A stretch of 64,000 nucleotides of DNA from Saccharothrix longispora (GCF_030852425.1 NZ_NSDM01000002.1:248001-312000); one strand, 5' to 3'; counted from the first letter of the stretch, positions 50,567-59,857 are shown. Numbers and translations: made by a program. The notes: generated from the sequence alone by a model not told the origin.

Positions 50567-52396
50567 TCAGGCGGTGACGTGCTCGGTGGTGGCCGCGCGG
50601 GCCAGTTCGACCTGCTCGGCGATGGCCAGCGCGCTGGCCGTGCCGTCGAGTTCACCGCCGGTGAGGCGCAGGCCGAACCGGAGGTTGACCCCGGTGATGA
50701 TCCGGACGAACGACAGGGAGGTGGCGCCGATGTCGAACAGGTCGACCGCGGGGTCGACCGGGCGTCCCATGACGCCGGCGGCGATCTCGGTGACCGCGGT
50801 CACGACGTCGACCTCGGCGGCGGGCGGGTTCTCTTCCGTGAGCGGCAAGTCGTTCACAGCCTTTCTGTTCACCTTGCCCTGGGGCGTGACGGGGAGCGCC
50901 GCCACCGGGCAGACGGTCGACGGGCGCAGGTGCGCGGGGAGCCGCTCGGCGACGTGGTCGCGCAGCGCGGCGACGAGGTCGTGGCCGGCGGCACCCGCCG
51001 CGGGCACGACGTGGGCGACCAGGCGCACGTCGCCCTCGCCGAAGTCGCGGGCCGTCACCACGGCCGCCGCGACCCCCGGGTGGGCGAGGAGGCACGCCTC
51101 CACCTCGCCGGGCTCGATCCGGTAGCCGCGGACCTTGAGCTGGTCGTCGACGCGGCCCAGGTAGTGCAGCTCGCCGCCGGCCTGGCGGACCCCGAGGTCG
51201 CCGGTGTCGTAGAGCCTCAGCACCGGCCGCCCCGCGCCCGGGTCCACCCGCACGAACCGCTCCGCGGTCAGCCCGGGGCGGCCGAGGTAGCCGCGGGCGA
51301 GGCCGGGACCGCCGACGTGCAGCACGCCCGGCGTGCCGACGGGCACCGGCTGGCGGCGCTCGTCGAGCACGTGCACCACCAGGTCCGGGATCGGGCAGCC
51401 GATCGGGCTGACCGACGGCCGCTCCAGGTCCGCCGCGGTGATCCGGCGGCGGGTGACGTGCACGCACGTCTCCGTGATGCCGTACATGTTGGTCAGGCGG
51501 GGGCGGTCGTCGCCGTACCGCTCGACCCAGGGCCGCAGCAGGCCCACGTCGAGGCGTTCGCCGCCGAAGACGACGTGCCGCAGGGCGTAGCGGGCGGGCT
51601 CCTCGACGGCGTCGGCCGCGATCAGGGCGCGGAACGCCGACGGGGTCTGGTTGAGCACCGTGACGCCCTCGGCGAGCAGGAGCCTGCGCAGCAGGGCCGG
51701 CACGCGGGTGGTGTTCGGGGGCACGACGACGACCCGGCCGCCGGTGAGCAGCGGGCCCCACGTCTCCCAGACGGAGAAGTCGAACGACGGGGAGTGGAAC
51801 ATCGTCCACACGTCGTCCTCGCCGAACCCGAACCACTCCCGGGTCTGCGCCACCAGGCGCAGCACGGAGCGGTGCTCGACCACGACGCCCTTGGGCTCGC
51901 CGGTCGACCCGGAGGTGTAGATGACGTAGGCGGCCCGGTCCGCCCCGGCGGGCGCGGCGGGCGTGGAGGCGGCGCTCCCGGCGGCCGGGTCCCGGTCGGC
52001 GGACCCGCCGAGCCAGACCACGCCGGCGGACAGGTCCGCGGGCAGCGCCCCGGCCGAGCGGGTGGAGGCCACGACGACGGGGACCGCGCTGTCCTGGAAC
52101 AGGTAGCGCACCCGTTGCTCGGGGTAGTCGGGGTCGATCGGCACGTACGCGCCGCCCGCCTTGCAGATGCCGAGCAGGCCGACCACGAGTTCGGCGCCGC
52201 GCGGGGCGCACAGGCCGACCAGGGTCTCCGGGCCGACGCCGACGGCGCGCAGCCGGTCGGCGAGCGCGGTCGACGCCTCGTCGAGCGCGCGGTAGGTGAG
52301 GATGCCGTCGGCGGCGGTCACCGCGACGGCGTCGGGGGTCCGGGCCGCCTGCGCGGCGAAGACCTCGTGCAGGAGGGTTGCGGGGGACTCGGTCAT
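50567..52396 (-). CDS. Stand-alone NRPS adenylation-PCP protein, predicted L-threonine (SyrB1-like)
   Basis: Protein of 609 aa: A domain (about 1-515) plus PCP (about 525-600, Ser in [11 protein letters not shown]). Core motifs are [14 protein letters not shown] (A3), YGITET (A5), YDTGDLG (A7) and GKVNRK (A10 Lys). Specificity residues read from [27 protein letters not shown] and [11 protein letters not shown] give D-F-W-N-V-G-M-V-H-K, essentially the threonine code D-F-W-N-I-G-M-V-H-K. It has no condensation domain, so the aminoacyl group must be used in trans. The neighbouring halogenase and SyrC-like transferase complete a SyrB1-B2-C-type cassette. Confidence 0.92.
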   Translation of the reverse strand: MTESPATLLHEVFAAQAARTPDAVAVTAADGILTYRALDEASTALADRLRAVGVGPETLVGLCAPRGAELVVGLLGICKAGGAYVPIDPDYPEQRVRYLFQDSAVPVVVASTRSAGALPADLSAGVVWLGGSADRDPAAGSAASTPAAPAGADRAAYVIYTSGSTGEPKGVVVEHRSVLRLVAQTREWFGFGEDDVWTMFHSPSFDFSVWETWGPLLTGGRVVVVPPNTTRVPALLRRLLLAEGVTVLNQTPSAFRALIAADAVEEPARYALRHVVFGGERLDVGLLRPWVERYGDDRPRLTNMYGITETCVHVTRRRITAADLERPSVSPIGCPIPDLVVHVLDERRQPVPVGTPGVLHVGGPGLARGYLGRPGLTAERFVRVDPGAGRPVLRLYDTGDLGVRQAGGELHYLGRVDDQLKVRGYRIEPGEVEACLLAHPGVAAAVVTARDFGEGDVRLVAHVVPAAGAAGHDLVAALRDHVAERLPAHLRPSTVCPVAALPVTPQGKVNRKAVNDLPLTEENPPAAEVDVVTAVTEIAAGVMGRPVDPAVDLFDIGATSLSFVRIITGVNLRFGLRLTGGELDGTASALAIAEQVELARAATTEHVTA

Positions 52397-52424
52397 CCCG
52401 CCGCTCCGATCGTGCCGGCGCCGC

Positions 52425-53399
52425 TCATGCCGGGTCCGGTTTGGCCGTCGCGTAGAGCCCCCAGTGGTGGGGGGTCAGCGCGGTGTCGAGGAAGCTGCCC
52501 TGGGTGAACATCCGCGCCCACGTGCCGCCGCCGCCCTTCTCCGGGGCGCGCTCGCGGAAGAAGATCTCCCGGGCGCCCTCGTCGCGCACGTGCAGGCGCA
52601 TGAGGCTGCGGTAGGTGGACAGCGAGCGCATGTGGATCAGCCAGTGGATGCGGTCCATCGGGCCGAACGCGTCCTCGTAGACCAGCACGGTGGCCTCGCC
52701 CGCCAGGTTGTCGTTGATCACCTGGGCGGCCTCGCGGGCGAACTGCCTGGCCTCGGAGCGGTAGTCGTAGAGGATCTCGGCGGTCCGGTGCAGCAGGATG
52801 CCGGCGTTGGCGGAGTGCAGCAGCTCCTCGTCGGACTGGGTCGTCTGCGCCCGCGCGGGCGGGAGGTCGACGTCGGCGTCCTCGCTCAGGTAGACGTCGG
52901 TGCTGCGCTCCAGCTCACCGTCCACCTTGGTCCCGTACATCCCCCAGAACTGGGGCAGCATGACGGTTTCGCTGAGGCTGCCGTCCAGGAACATCCTGGA
53001 CCAGGTGCCGCCGCCGCGCTCGGGGGCGATGCGCTGCTTGCCGAACAGCGCCCGGTACGCCTCGTCCGAGTCACCCATCCGGACCAGCGTGTCGTAGGCG
53101 TCCATCGACTTCAGGTGGATGAGCCAGTGGATGCGGTCCTTGACGCCGAAGGTCTCCTCGTACAGGAAGACCGAGGCGACGCCCTCCTGGGTGGTGTTGA
53201 TGTGCTCCGCCAGTTCCCGGGCGAAGACGCGCGCCTCCGAGTGGAACTCGTTGCGCACCTGGGCGGTCCGCTCGACGATCATGCCCGCGTTGGCGGTGTG
53301 CAGGACGCTGCCCGGCGCCAGCGCGGTCTGCCCCTGCGCCCCACGCGCGGGCGACGCCGCGGAGAGCTGTCCACCGGTGAGCGGTTCAGCGATTGTCAC
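52425..53399 (-). CDS. Tandem-domain protein of unknown function (DUF6039-like), copy 1
   Basis: Protein of 324 aa made of two homologous units (about 32-160 and 193-318). Each has an L-H-x-A-N-A-G start, a central YE(E/D)xFGxxDRIHWLIH and a GGGTWxRMF then WGxY ending. From memory this resembles DUF6039, but I could not verify it. No signal peptide or membrane segment is seen. GTG 53399 is preceded by GGAGGAGG. It heads the chlorothreonine cassette operon (28 bp before the A-PCP gene). A paralogue with the same two-unit build lies at 57956-58837. The function is unknown; repeated ferredoxin-like barrels that bind intermediates or assist PKS proteins are possible. Confidence 0.8.
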   Translation of the reverse strand: MTIAEPLTGGQLSAASPARGAQGQTALAPGSVLHTANAGMIVERTAQVRNEFHSEARVFARELAEHINTTQEGVASVFLYEETFGVKDRIHWLIHLKSMDAYDTLVRMGDSDEAYRALFGKQRIAPERGGGTWSRMFLDGSLSETVMLPQFWGMYGTKVDGELERSTDVYLSEDADVDLPPARAQTTQSDEELLHSANAGILLHRTAEILYDYRSEARQFAREAAQVINDNLAGEATVLVYEDAFGPMDRIHWLIHMRSLSTYRSLMRLHVRDEGAREIFFRERAPEKGGGGTWARMFTQGSFLDTALTPHHWGLYATAKPDPA

Positions 53400-53530
53400 G
53401 CATTCCTCCTCCAGTCCCCCGCGGCACCAGGTGCCCTGGAGACGCGGGAACCATATATGGCCGATGTATCTCGCAGAACGTCCAAATGGATGAACGGGAC
53501 GCGGCCCCTATAACTATTTTGGAGGCGACC
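53400..53530 (-). promoter_or_regulatory. AT-rich leader upstream of the starter-cassette operon
   Basis: This 131-bp gap is unusually AT-rich for the locus. It contains the palindrome CCATATATGG (53451-53460) and a GGCACC-A-GGTGCC inverted repeat (53423-53435) close to the start codon at 53399. A promoter for the minus-strand genes 53399 to 48377 is likely. No convincing -35/-10 pair with good spacing was identified. Confidence 0.45.
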
Positions 53531-55873
53531 CTATGCGTCTACCCGATGGCTCCCCAGCTCACTTTTGAGCATGCCGCCACCGGCCATTACCCGGAGCCAC
53601 GGAGCGAATACGGAAACGGCATCCTCCATGAGGCGCGAGGCCAGGACGTCGACGTGGCGTTTACGCCAATGTGCCAGTTCCGTGCCTTTGAGGTATCGGT
53701 TGAACGACCCCATCGCGGGCCCCGTGTGCACCTGGGCGTTGACCCGCTCACCCGGACCGCCCCGCAGGGCGGCCCTCGTCCCGTCCACGAAGTAGGCGCG
53801 GAAGACCTGGGCCATCCGGGCCCTGGGGTCGCGCAGCGCCCGCTCCAGGTCTGCGGGCCGCTCGCGGCGCAGGTACTCCTCGGTGGTGCGCCACACCTCG
53901 GCCAGCGGCCGCCGGAAGAACCTGCTCTCCAGGGACGCCACCGTGGCCGCGTCCAACTCCTCCAACGAGCCGTGCCTGCGGTACAGCTCGTAGAGCCTGG
54001 TGGCGCGGGCCGCGAACAGCGTGCCCCGGCGGGCCACCTGCACGCGCGCGCCCAGCTCGAACATGTCGCCGGCCGGCGCGTAGGCGGTGTCCTGCACGTC
54101 CAGGCCCGCGAGCAGGTCCTTGACGTCGTCGGACACCCCCGCCTCCGGGGTGCACTGGTTGATCGACCCGGTGACCACGAATTCCGCGCCGAGCAGGAAG
54201 ACCGCCGCCACCGCCTCGGGCGAGCCGAGGCCGCCCGCCGCGCCGACCCGGACCCGCCGCGCGTAGCGCTGCTCCGCCATGACCTCGTCGCGCAGCCGGC
54301 ACATCGCGGGCAACAATGTCAAGGCCACGCCGCCGTCGGTGTGCCCGGCCGAATCGGATTCCACGCAGACGTCCCCGGCGACCGGCAGCCGAATAGCCGC
54401 CGCGGCCTCCGCGCGGGTGAGGTGGCCGCGCGCGACCAGGTCGTCCAACAATGATCGTGGGGGTGGTCCCATGAATGCGGCGGCGACTTCCGGGCGGGAA
54501 ACCTTGGCCAGCACGTGACGCACGGCGACCGCATTCCCGTGCTCGTCGTGGTGCGCGCCGGAGAACCGGAACCGGACCACCGGCGCGGTCACCGCCGCGT
54601 ACCCCGCGGCCTCGACGTGGCGCACGTCGTGCCGCAGGCAGAGGGACACCAGGGCGTGCTCGCGGGCGTCGTCGTCGAGCCCGTGCAGCAGGTTCACGCC
54701 GAAGCGCCCGCCGCGCCCGAGTTCGCGCGACAGCCGGGCCACCGCCTCCTCGACCACGTGCTCGCGCAGCCCCCCGGCGCCGAAGAACCCCATCAGCCCG
54801 GCCCGCGCCATGCGCAGCACCAGCTCCACCGACGAGATGCCGTGGTACATCGACCCGGCCAGGTAGGCGTAGCGGAGCCCGTAGTCGGCGCGGAACTCGG
54901 CCGACCCCAGGTCCTCGGGGCGCAGTCCGGGCGCGACCGGCGCGGGGGTCGGCGGGGGCGGGGCCACCGGGACCGGCGTCGCCGGGACCCTCGTCGTGGG
55001 AACCGGCGGGGCTGGGGGCGGGGGCAGCGGGCGTTCCAGGGCCTTGCGCCACAGACCGGTCAGCACGGTGCCCGGCCCCAGCTCGCGCAGCTCGTCCACC
55101 CCGGCGCGGCGCAGGTGGTCCACGGTGCGCGCCCACTGGACCGGCCTGACGATCTGCTCGGCCAGCAGTGCGGCGACCCGACCGGGGGCGTACGGCTCCC
55201 CCGTCACGTTGGCCACGACGGGGACCACCGGGTCGGCGAAGGTCTCGGCCTCGACGACCCGCCGGAACTCCTCGGCCGCGCCGGCCATGTAGCGGGAGTG
55301 GAAGGCGGCGCTGACGTTCAGCGGCACGCAGCGCACGCCGGGCAGGGCGGTGAGCACCGGCGCGAGCGCGCCGAGGCTGTCCCTCGGACCGGACAGCACG
55401 ACCTGGTCGGGCGCGTTGACGTTGGCCGGGTCCACGTCCGGCGCGTGCTCGGCGGCCAGTTCGGCCACCCGCCCCGCGTCCAGGCCGAGCACCGCGAGCA
55501 TCCCGCCGCCGCTCGCCTCCCCCATCAGCTCGCCGCGCCTGCGGACCATGCGCAGGCCGGCCGCGAAGTCGAAGACGCCCGCCGCGAACAGGGCCGCGTA
55601 CTCCCCCAGGCTGTGCCCGGCGAAGTACGCCGGCAGCGGTTCGCGCTCGCGCGCGTCGAGGAAGGTCAGGGCGCCCACGACGAACAGCGCGGGCTGGGCG
55701 TAGCGGGTCTGGCGCAGCAGGTCGCCGGGGTCGCGCAGCAGCAGGTCGCGCACCGGGAGGCCCAGCTCGCGGTCCGCCTGCGCGACCAGGTCGGGGAAGC
55801 GGTCGAGCACGTCCGCGCCCATGCCGCGGCGCTGCGCGCCCTGACCGGGGAAGACCCATGCCTGCACGGACAC
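53531..55873 (-). CDS. Trans-acting acyltransferase-enoylreductase fusion (FabD-PfaD, LnmG-like)
   Basis: Protein of 780 aa. AT (about 1-290): VFPGQGAQRRGMG, Ser88 in GHSLGEY and the substrate motif AFHSRYM, where the H-S signature predicts malonyl-CoA. A Pro-rich linker (about 290-320) leads to a PfaD-type flavin enoylreductase (about 325-780) with YHGISSVELV, FGVNLLHG, GAAGGLGSP and VTGSINQCTPEA. None of the PKS modules has its own AT or ER, so this protein supplies malonyl to all ACPs and may reduce enoyl intermediates. Leinamycin uses the same type of fusion (LnmG). GTG 55873 has GAGGTGAGGA upstream. It lies 25 bp after the ECH gene. Confidence 0.93.
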   Translation of the reverse strand: MSVQAWVFPGQGAQRRGMGADVLDRFPDLVAQADRELGLPVRDLLLRDPGDLLRQTRYAQPALFVVGALTFLDAREREPLPAYFAGHSLGEYAALFAAGVFDFAAGLRMVRRRGELMGEASGGGMLAVLGLDAGRVAELAAEHAPDVDPANVNAPDQVVLSGPRDSLGALAPVLTALPGVRCVPLNVSAAFHSRYMAGAAEEFRRVVEAETFADPVVPVVANVTGEPYAPGRVAALLAEQIVRPVQWARTVDHLRRAGVDELRELGPGTVLTGLWRKALERPLPPPPAPPVPTTRVPATPVPVAPPPPTPAPVAPGLRPEDLGSAEFRADYGLRYAYLAGSMYHGISSVELVLRMARAGLMGFFGAGGLREHVVEEAVARLSRELGRGGRFGVNLLHGLDDDAREHALVSLCLRHDVRHVEAAGYAAVTAPVVRFRFSGAHHDEHGNAVAVRHVLAKVSRPEVAAAFMGPPPRSLLDDLVARGHLTRAEAAAAIRLPVAGDVCVESDSAGHTDGGVALTLLPAMCRLRDEVMAEQRYARRVRVGAAGGLGSPEAVAAVFLLGAEFVVTGSINQCTPEAGVSDDVKDLLAGLDVQDTAYAPAGDMFELGARVQVARRGTLFAARATRLYELYRRHGSLEELDAATVASLESRFFRRPLAEVWRTTEEYLRRERPADLERALRDPRARMAQVFRAYFVDGTRAALRGGPGERVNAQVHTGPAMGSFNRYLKGTELAHWRKRHVDVLASRLMEDAVSVFAPWLRVMAGGGMLKSELGSHRVDA

Positions 55874-55898
55874 TCCTCACCTCGACGCGGGACGGGCG

Positions 55899-56681
55899 TC
55901 AGCGTTCCCAGGGGAACCGCTGCTCGGTCACGAACGCGGCCATCCGCTCGCGCACGGTGGCCGAGTCGAGCAGCCGGCGGAACTCGGCGACGGCGGTCCG
56001 CTCGACCTCGTCGGTGACGATCCACATGCGCCGGAAGTAGCGCTTGACGTCACCGACGGTGACCGGGTCGACCTTGCCCACCCGGAACACCAGCCGGCGC
56101 AGCAGCGGTTCGAACTCCTCCGCGCGCGACACGGCCTCGTCGACGAGGTTCCACCGCTGCGCGCGGTCGACGTCGACCGCGGTGGTGGTCAGGGTCATCG
56201 AGTAGGCGGCCTGGAAACCCGACCGCCGGATCAGGAACGGCGTGACGCAGGCGGGCAGCAGGCCCCACAGCGCCTCGGGCAGGCTGAACTGCGCCCGGGC
56301 CGTGGCGTGCACCAGGTCGCAGGCGGCGACGATGCCGACGCCGCCGCCGGTGACCCGGCCGTCGACCTGGGCCACGACCACCCTGGGCGTCTCGGTGAGC
56401 CGCCGCAGCACGCCCAGGAACTCGGCGCCGCCGCGCTCGGCGGGGCGGGCGCCCGGGTCGGCCGCCGAGGCCAGGTCCATGCCCGAGCAGAACACCCCGC
56501 CGGTCGCGCGCAGCACCACCACGCGGCAGCGCGGGTCGGCCTCGGCGGCGTCGAGCACCCGGTGCAGGTCGGCCAGCAGGTCGCCGGTGATGCTGTTCTG
56601 CTCGCCCGGCCGGTCGAGCACCGCCGTGCAGACCTCGCCGTCCAGGCTCGCCCGCACCGCGGGGGTGGTCGTCAGCTCCAC
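55899..56681 (-). CDS. Enoyl-CoA hydratase-like ECH1 of the beta-branching cassette (LnmF-like)
   Basis: Protein of 260 aa, crotonase fold. VFCSGMDLAS gives the first oxyanion-hole segment and DGRVTGGGVGIVAACD the second. In HCS cassettes ECH1 dehydrates the HMG-like adduct before ECH2 decarboxylates it; an ECH2 domain is embedded in PKS 2. GTG 56681 overlaps the end of the HCS 2 gene by 10 bases, with a GGGGG site in front, so HCS 2 and ECH1 are coupled. The frame stays open far upstream, but this is the shadow of the HCS gene. Confidence 0.9.
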   Translation of the reverse strand: MELTTTPAVRASLDGEVCTAVLDRPGEQNSITGDLLADLHRVLDAAEADPRCRVVVLRATGGVFCSGMDLASAADPGARPAERGGAEFLGVLRRLTETPRVVVAQVDGRVTGGGVGIVAACDLVHATARAQFSLPEALWGLLPACVTPFLIRRSGFQAAYSMTLTTTAVDVDRAQRWNLVDEAVSRAEEFEPLLRRLVFRVGKVDPVTVGDVKRYFRRMWIVTDEVERTAVAEFRRLLDSATVRERMAAFVTEQRFPWER

Positions 56682-57922
56682 CGGTACCCCCGGTGGAAGT
56701 CGCGGATCTCGTCGAGCACCAGCAGCCCCCGACCGGCGAAGCGGTCGTCGTAGACGTCCTGGTACTCCTTGGTGTCGAAGACGTGGTCGCGCACGCCGCT
56801 CATCCGGTGCGCGGCCCCGTCGACCAGCACCTCGTACTCGGGCATCTCCAGCGGCCTGCGGTCGGCGATGCGCCGGCCGACGCCGGCGGCGGCCAGCCGC
56901 GCCTTGGCCCCCGGCGGCACCACGCCGCTGTAGAACTCCGACGCGCACCCGGAGCCGTAGGAGAACATCCCGAGCCGGCTGGGCCGGTCGAACGCGCCGT
57001 GGTCGATGGTCGAGCACAGCGCCAGGTACAGCGCGGCGGAGTACACGTTGCCGACCTCGGCGCAGTACTCCAGGGAGCCCGCGACCCGCTCGGCGAAGTC
57101 CGCGTCGATCTCGGCGGCCGACAGCCCCGCGTGCCTGCGCACCAGCGTGCGGTGCGCGCCGCGGACCATGCCGGCGAACGGTGTGTGCAGCACCAGGTGG
57201 TCGAAGGTCGTCACGACGTCCGCGCCGACGACGCGCTCGGTGTAGTGGCGGTAGCTCTGCTCCAGGCACTCCAGGTAGGACAGCAGCGACAGGTCGGAGT
57301 CGCCCGCCTCCAGGTCCGGCCGGGGGCGCAGGGTGTCCATCACCTCGTGGCTGTAGTAGCCGTTGGCCCCGGCGTCGAGGGCGAGGACGTCGGCCCGCCG
57401 GCTGACCAGCATGGCCACCGCCCCCGCGCCCTGCGACGGCTCCCAGTAGGTGCCGCGGGCCGCCGCCATCGCCGCGTCGGCCGCGATGACCAGGGCTTTC
57501 ACCTCGGGGTCGGGGTGGGTGCCGACGAACGCCGCGGCCATCTGGAGCGCCGCGGTGCCGCCGTAGCAGGCGTGCTTGACCTCGAACGAGCGGCAGCGCC
57601 TGGGCAGGCCGAGCGCCTCGTGGACGTAGGTGCTGATGGGCTTGCCGAAGTCCACGCCGGACTCGGTGCCGACGATCACCAGCTCGACCATCTCGCGCTC
57701 GTCCGGCGCCAGGGCGTCGACCAGCGGCTTGGCGGCGTTGACGGCGTTGGTCACGGCGTCCTCGCACGGCAGCCCGACGGACTTCCGCCGCATCATCAGG
57801 TTCTCGAACCGCCGCTGGTCGAGGTCGCGCGCCAGGAACAGCTCGCGCACCCCGACGCTGGTCCGGCCCACGTAGACGTCGATGGCCTCGATGCCCACCG
57901 CTGAGTCCGTCGTCACTGGCAT
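56672..57922 (-). CDS. HMG-CoA synthase-like enzyme 2 (HCS, beta-branching)
   Basis: Protein of 416 aa with Glu87 (GTESGVD), Cys119 (KHACYGG) and His246 (LVLHTPF). It belongs to the same family as HCS 1 (12349-13584) but differs along its whole length, so it is not a recent duplicate. KHACYGGTAAL is the more common form among polyketide HCSs. It is coupled to ECH1 and follows the DUF6039-like gene by 33 bp. GGAGCGAGGC precedes ATG 57922. With two HCSs, one probably uses acetyl-ACP and one propionyl-ACP, as described for myxovirescin (TaC/TaF). Which does which cannot be decided here. Confidence 0.93.
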   Translation of the reverse strand: MPVTTDSAVGIEAIDVYVGRTSVGVRELFLARDLDQRRFENLMMRRKSVGLPCEDAVTNAVNAAKPLVDALAPDEREMVELVIVGTESGVDFGKPISTYVHEALGLPRRCRSFEVKHACYGGTAALQMAAAFVGTHPDPEVKALVIAADAAMAAARGTYWEPSQGAGAVAMLVSRRADVLALDAGANGYYSHEVMDTLRPRPDLEAGDSDLSLLSYLECLEQSYRHYTERVVGADVVTTFDHLVLHTPFAGMVRGAHRTLVRRHAGLSAAEIDADFAERVAGSLEYCAEVGNVYSAALYLALCSTIDHGAFDRPSRLGMFSYGSGCASEFYSGVVPPGAKARLAAAGVGRRIADRRPLEMPEYEVLVDGAAHRMSGVRDHVFDTKEYQDVYDDRFAGRGLLVLDEIRDFHRGYRWS

Positions 57923-57955
57923 GCCTCGCTCCGGTCGTCCTGGTCGGTGGCGGCG

Positions 57956-58837
57956 TCAGCTGCCGGCCGCGCCGGGGTAGTGCGGGATGAGCACGGTGTC
58001 GTGCAGGGAGCCGTCGAGGAACAGCGCGCCCCAGTCGCCGCCGCCCGCGTGGTCCGGCACGCGCTGCTTCGCCAGCAGCGCCCGGAGCTCGTCGTTGCCG
58101 GTCTCCTGCTCCAGGACGGCGCGGTAGTCGTCCAGGGTGCGCAGGTGGATCATCCAGTGGATGCGGTCCTGGGTGCCCCACTGCTCCTCGTAGAGGAAGA
58201 CCGTGCAGCGCCCGGCCAGCTCGCGGTTGAGGTGCGCGCCCCACTCGAAGGCGAACTTGCGGCCCTGCTTGCGCAGCGCGTAGCGGACCTGGCCGGTGCG
58301 GTGCAGCACGACCCCGGCGTTGCCGCTGTGCAGCATGACGTCCCGGGACTGGTCGGTCTGGAACTGCGCGGGCGCGGCGAACAGGCCCTCGACGTCGTGG
58401 TCGTCGGCGTGGGTGAGGCCGTGCTGGGGCACGATGATGTGCTCCCGGAAGGACCCCTCGGCGAACATCCGCTCCCAGTTGCCGCCGCCGTCCTCGCTGA
58501 GCCGGTCGGCCTCGGCGATCTCCTGGTACTCGGCGTCGTGGTCGACCATCTCCAGCAGCCGGCCGTAGTCGTTGGGCGCCTTCATGTGGATCAGCCAGTG
58601 CAGCCGGTCCTGCACGCCGAACAGCTCCTCGTAGACGAGCGTCGTGGCGTACGGGTGCAGCGCCTTGTTGGTGCCGTCCTGGAGGTCCCGGGCGAACGAC
58701 CGGGCCTGCCGGCGGAACCGGTAGTTCACCTGGCCGACGCGGTGGATGATCAGCCCGCTGTTGCCGGTGTGCAGCAGTTCGTCCACGGGGTCGGGGGTCT
58801 GCTCCTGCGCCGGCGGCACGAAGGTCCACGCCGTCAT
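57956..58837 (-). CDS. Tandem-domain protein of unknown function (DUF6039-like), copy 2
   Basis: Protein of 293 aa with two homologous units (about 19-145 and 165-293), each with LH(T/S)GN(S/A)G, a YEExxGxQDRxHWxIH core and a GGG-x-W ending. It is a paralogue of the 52425-53399 protein, but the four units are well diverged. GAGAGGAG lies before ATG 58837. It is the first gene of the minus-strand run and divergent from the methyltransferase operon, sharing a 273-bp intergenic region with a TetR-type operator. Heading an HCS/ECH/AT operon suggests a role in or around beta-branching, but this is only positional evidence. Confidence 0.8.
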   Translation of the reverse strand: MTAWTFVPPAQEQTPDPVDELLHTGNSGLIIHRVGQVNYRFRRQARSFARDLQDGTNKALHPYATTLVYEELFGVQDRLHWLIHMKAPNDYGRLLEMVDHDAEYQEIAEADRLSEDGGGNWERMFAEGSFREHIIVPQHGLTHADDHDVEGLFAAPAQFQTDQSRDVMLHSGNAGVVLHRTGQVRYALRKQGRKFAFEWGAHLNRELAGRCTVFLYEEQWGTQDRIHWMIHLRTLDDYRAVLEQETGNDELRALLAKQRVPDHAGGGDWGALFLDGSLHDTVLIPHYPGAAGS

Positions 58838-59110
58838 CGCCTGCTCCTCTCGAAGAGATGCCCCCGCGGCCGTTGTGCGGCAGGCGGAGCAGGACGCTAA
58901 GCACGCCGGGAACCGAGCGCCGCTCAAAGTTGTGCATCCGGGAAGACCAGGCAGGACGCAGGATTCGGGGCACGACGGGGAAGGCCGCAAACGGACCGTC
59001 GGGTCCGTTTGAGTTATGCTCCCGCCGTAGGCCCGCCCGCCGCGGGACGCTCGGTCGAGGCCCCCGGGGTCGGCCGGCAGAGACGAGCTCAGCAGAGGGA
59101 GTCCGGTTCC
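58838..59110. promoter_or_regulatory. Divergent intergenic region between the biosynthetic run and the methyltransferase operon
   Basis: This 273-bp region has no gene. It should contain promoters in both directions. On the plus strand TATGCT (59015-59020) is a reasonable -10 box just after the operator at 58988-59011. No good -35 is seen, which fits an operator covering the -35 and spacer. Confidence 0.6.
58988..59011. promoter_or_regulatory. TetR-type operator 1 (CGGACC-N4-GGTCCG core)
   Basis: CAAACGGACC (58988-58997) and GGTCCGTTTG (59002-59011) form a perfect 10-bp inverted repeat with a 4-nt spacer. The same core and spacing occur at 62456-62481 before the exporter gene. It lies about 100 bases before the methyltransferase gene, whose operon includes the tetR gene, so autoregulation is likely. 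Confidence 0.8.
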
Positions 59111-59857
59111 ATGTCCCAGACGATGTCCTTCGACAAGGACGCCGACGACTACGACGCCTACCACGGCGGCCTGGAGCGGGGCCGCAAGGCCGCCGCCGAC
59201 ATCGCCCCGCACCTGGTGCCGGGCACCGTGCTGGAGGTGGGGGTCGGCACCGGTCTGGTCGCCTACGGCGTCCGCGAGCTCGGCCACCCGGTGGTGGGCG
59301 TCGACATCGCCCCCCAGATGGCCGCCCGCGCCGGGTACCGGCTCGACGGCATGGCCGTGCTGGGCACCGCCGAGAAGCTGCCGTTCGGCGACGACTCGCT
59401 GCCGAACGTGATCATGGTGCACCTGCTGCACGTGGTGGACGACATGAAGGCCACGCTGAGCGAGGCGGCCCGCGTGCTGGCCCCCGGCGGCAGGCTCGTG
59501 GCCGTGCACGGCGTGCCCGAGGCCGAGCCCGACGACATGGTGGCCGCCGCGGCGGCGCTGGACGTGCTCAAGCCCGAGGTGCCCGACACCCCGGAGAAGC
59601 TGCACGAGACGGCCGCCTCCCTCGGCCTGCGGCTGGTCACCACCGGCGGCGCGAACCCCTACGAGCTGGACATCACGCCGGAGGAGTACGCCGACAGCAT
59701 CGCCGGGCGGGTGTGGTCCTACCTCAAGGACGTCGACGAGGACGACTGGGAGCGCCTGGTCGTGCCCACCGTGGCCGCCCTCCGCGCGCTGCCGGACCCG
59801 ACGACCGCGCGCCACCAGGTGTGGCAGGTCCCCATCTCGGTCTTCACCCGGGACTGA
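59111..59857 (+). CDS. Class I SAM-dependent methyltransferase
   Basis: Protein of 248 aa, methyltransferase-11-like. VLEVGVGTGLVAYG is the SAM-binding motif I, VVGVDIAP motif II, LPNVIMVHLLHVV motif III and LAPGGRLVAVHG the post-motif strand. GAGGGAG precedes ATG 59111. The PKSs contain no methyltransferase domain, so any methylation must come from trans enzymes such as this. Downstream is a ligase carrying a Trm112-like domain; Trm112 proteins are known activators of SAM methyltransferases, which makes the pair notable. Confidence 0.88.
   Translation: MSQTMSFDKDADDYDAYHGGLERGRKAAADIAPHLVPGTVLEVGVGTGLVAYGVRELGHPVVGVDIAPQMAARAGYRLDGMAVLGTAEKLPFGDDSLPNVIMVHLLHVVDDMKATLSEAARVLAPGGRLVAVHGVPEAEPDDMVAAAAALDVLKPEVPDTPEKLHETAASLGLRLVTTGGANPYELDITPEEYADSIAGRVWSYLKDVDEDDWERLVVPTVAALRALPDPTTARHQVWQVPISVFTRD

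Noticed and set aside
55899..58973. A single 1024-codon minus-strand frame covering ECH1 and the region before it
   Set aside because: Only the last 260 codons are protein-like. The rest is out of frame with the HCS 2 and DUF6039-like genes, which clearly encode the real products.
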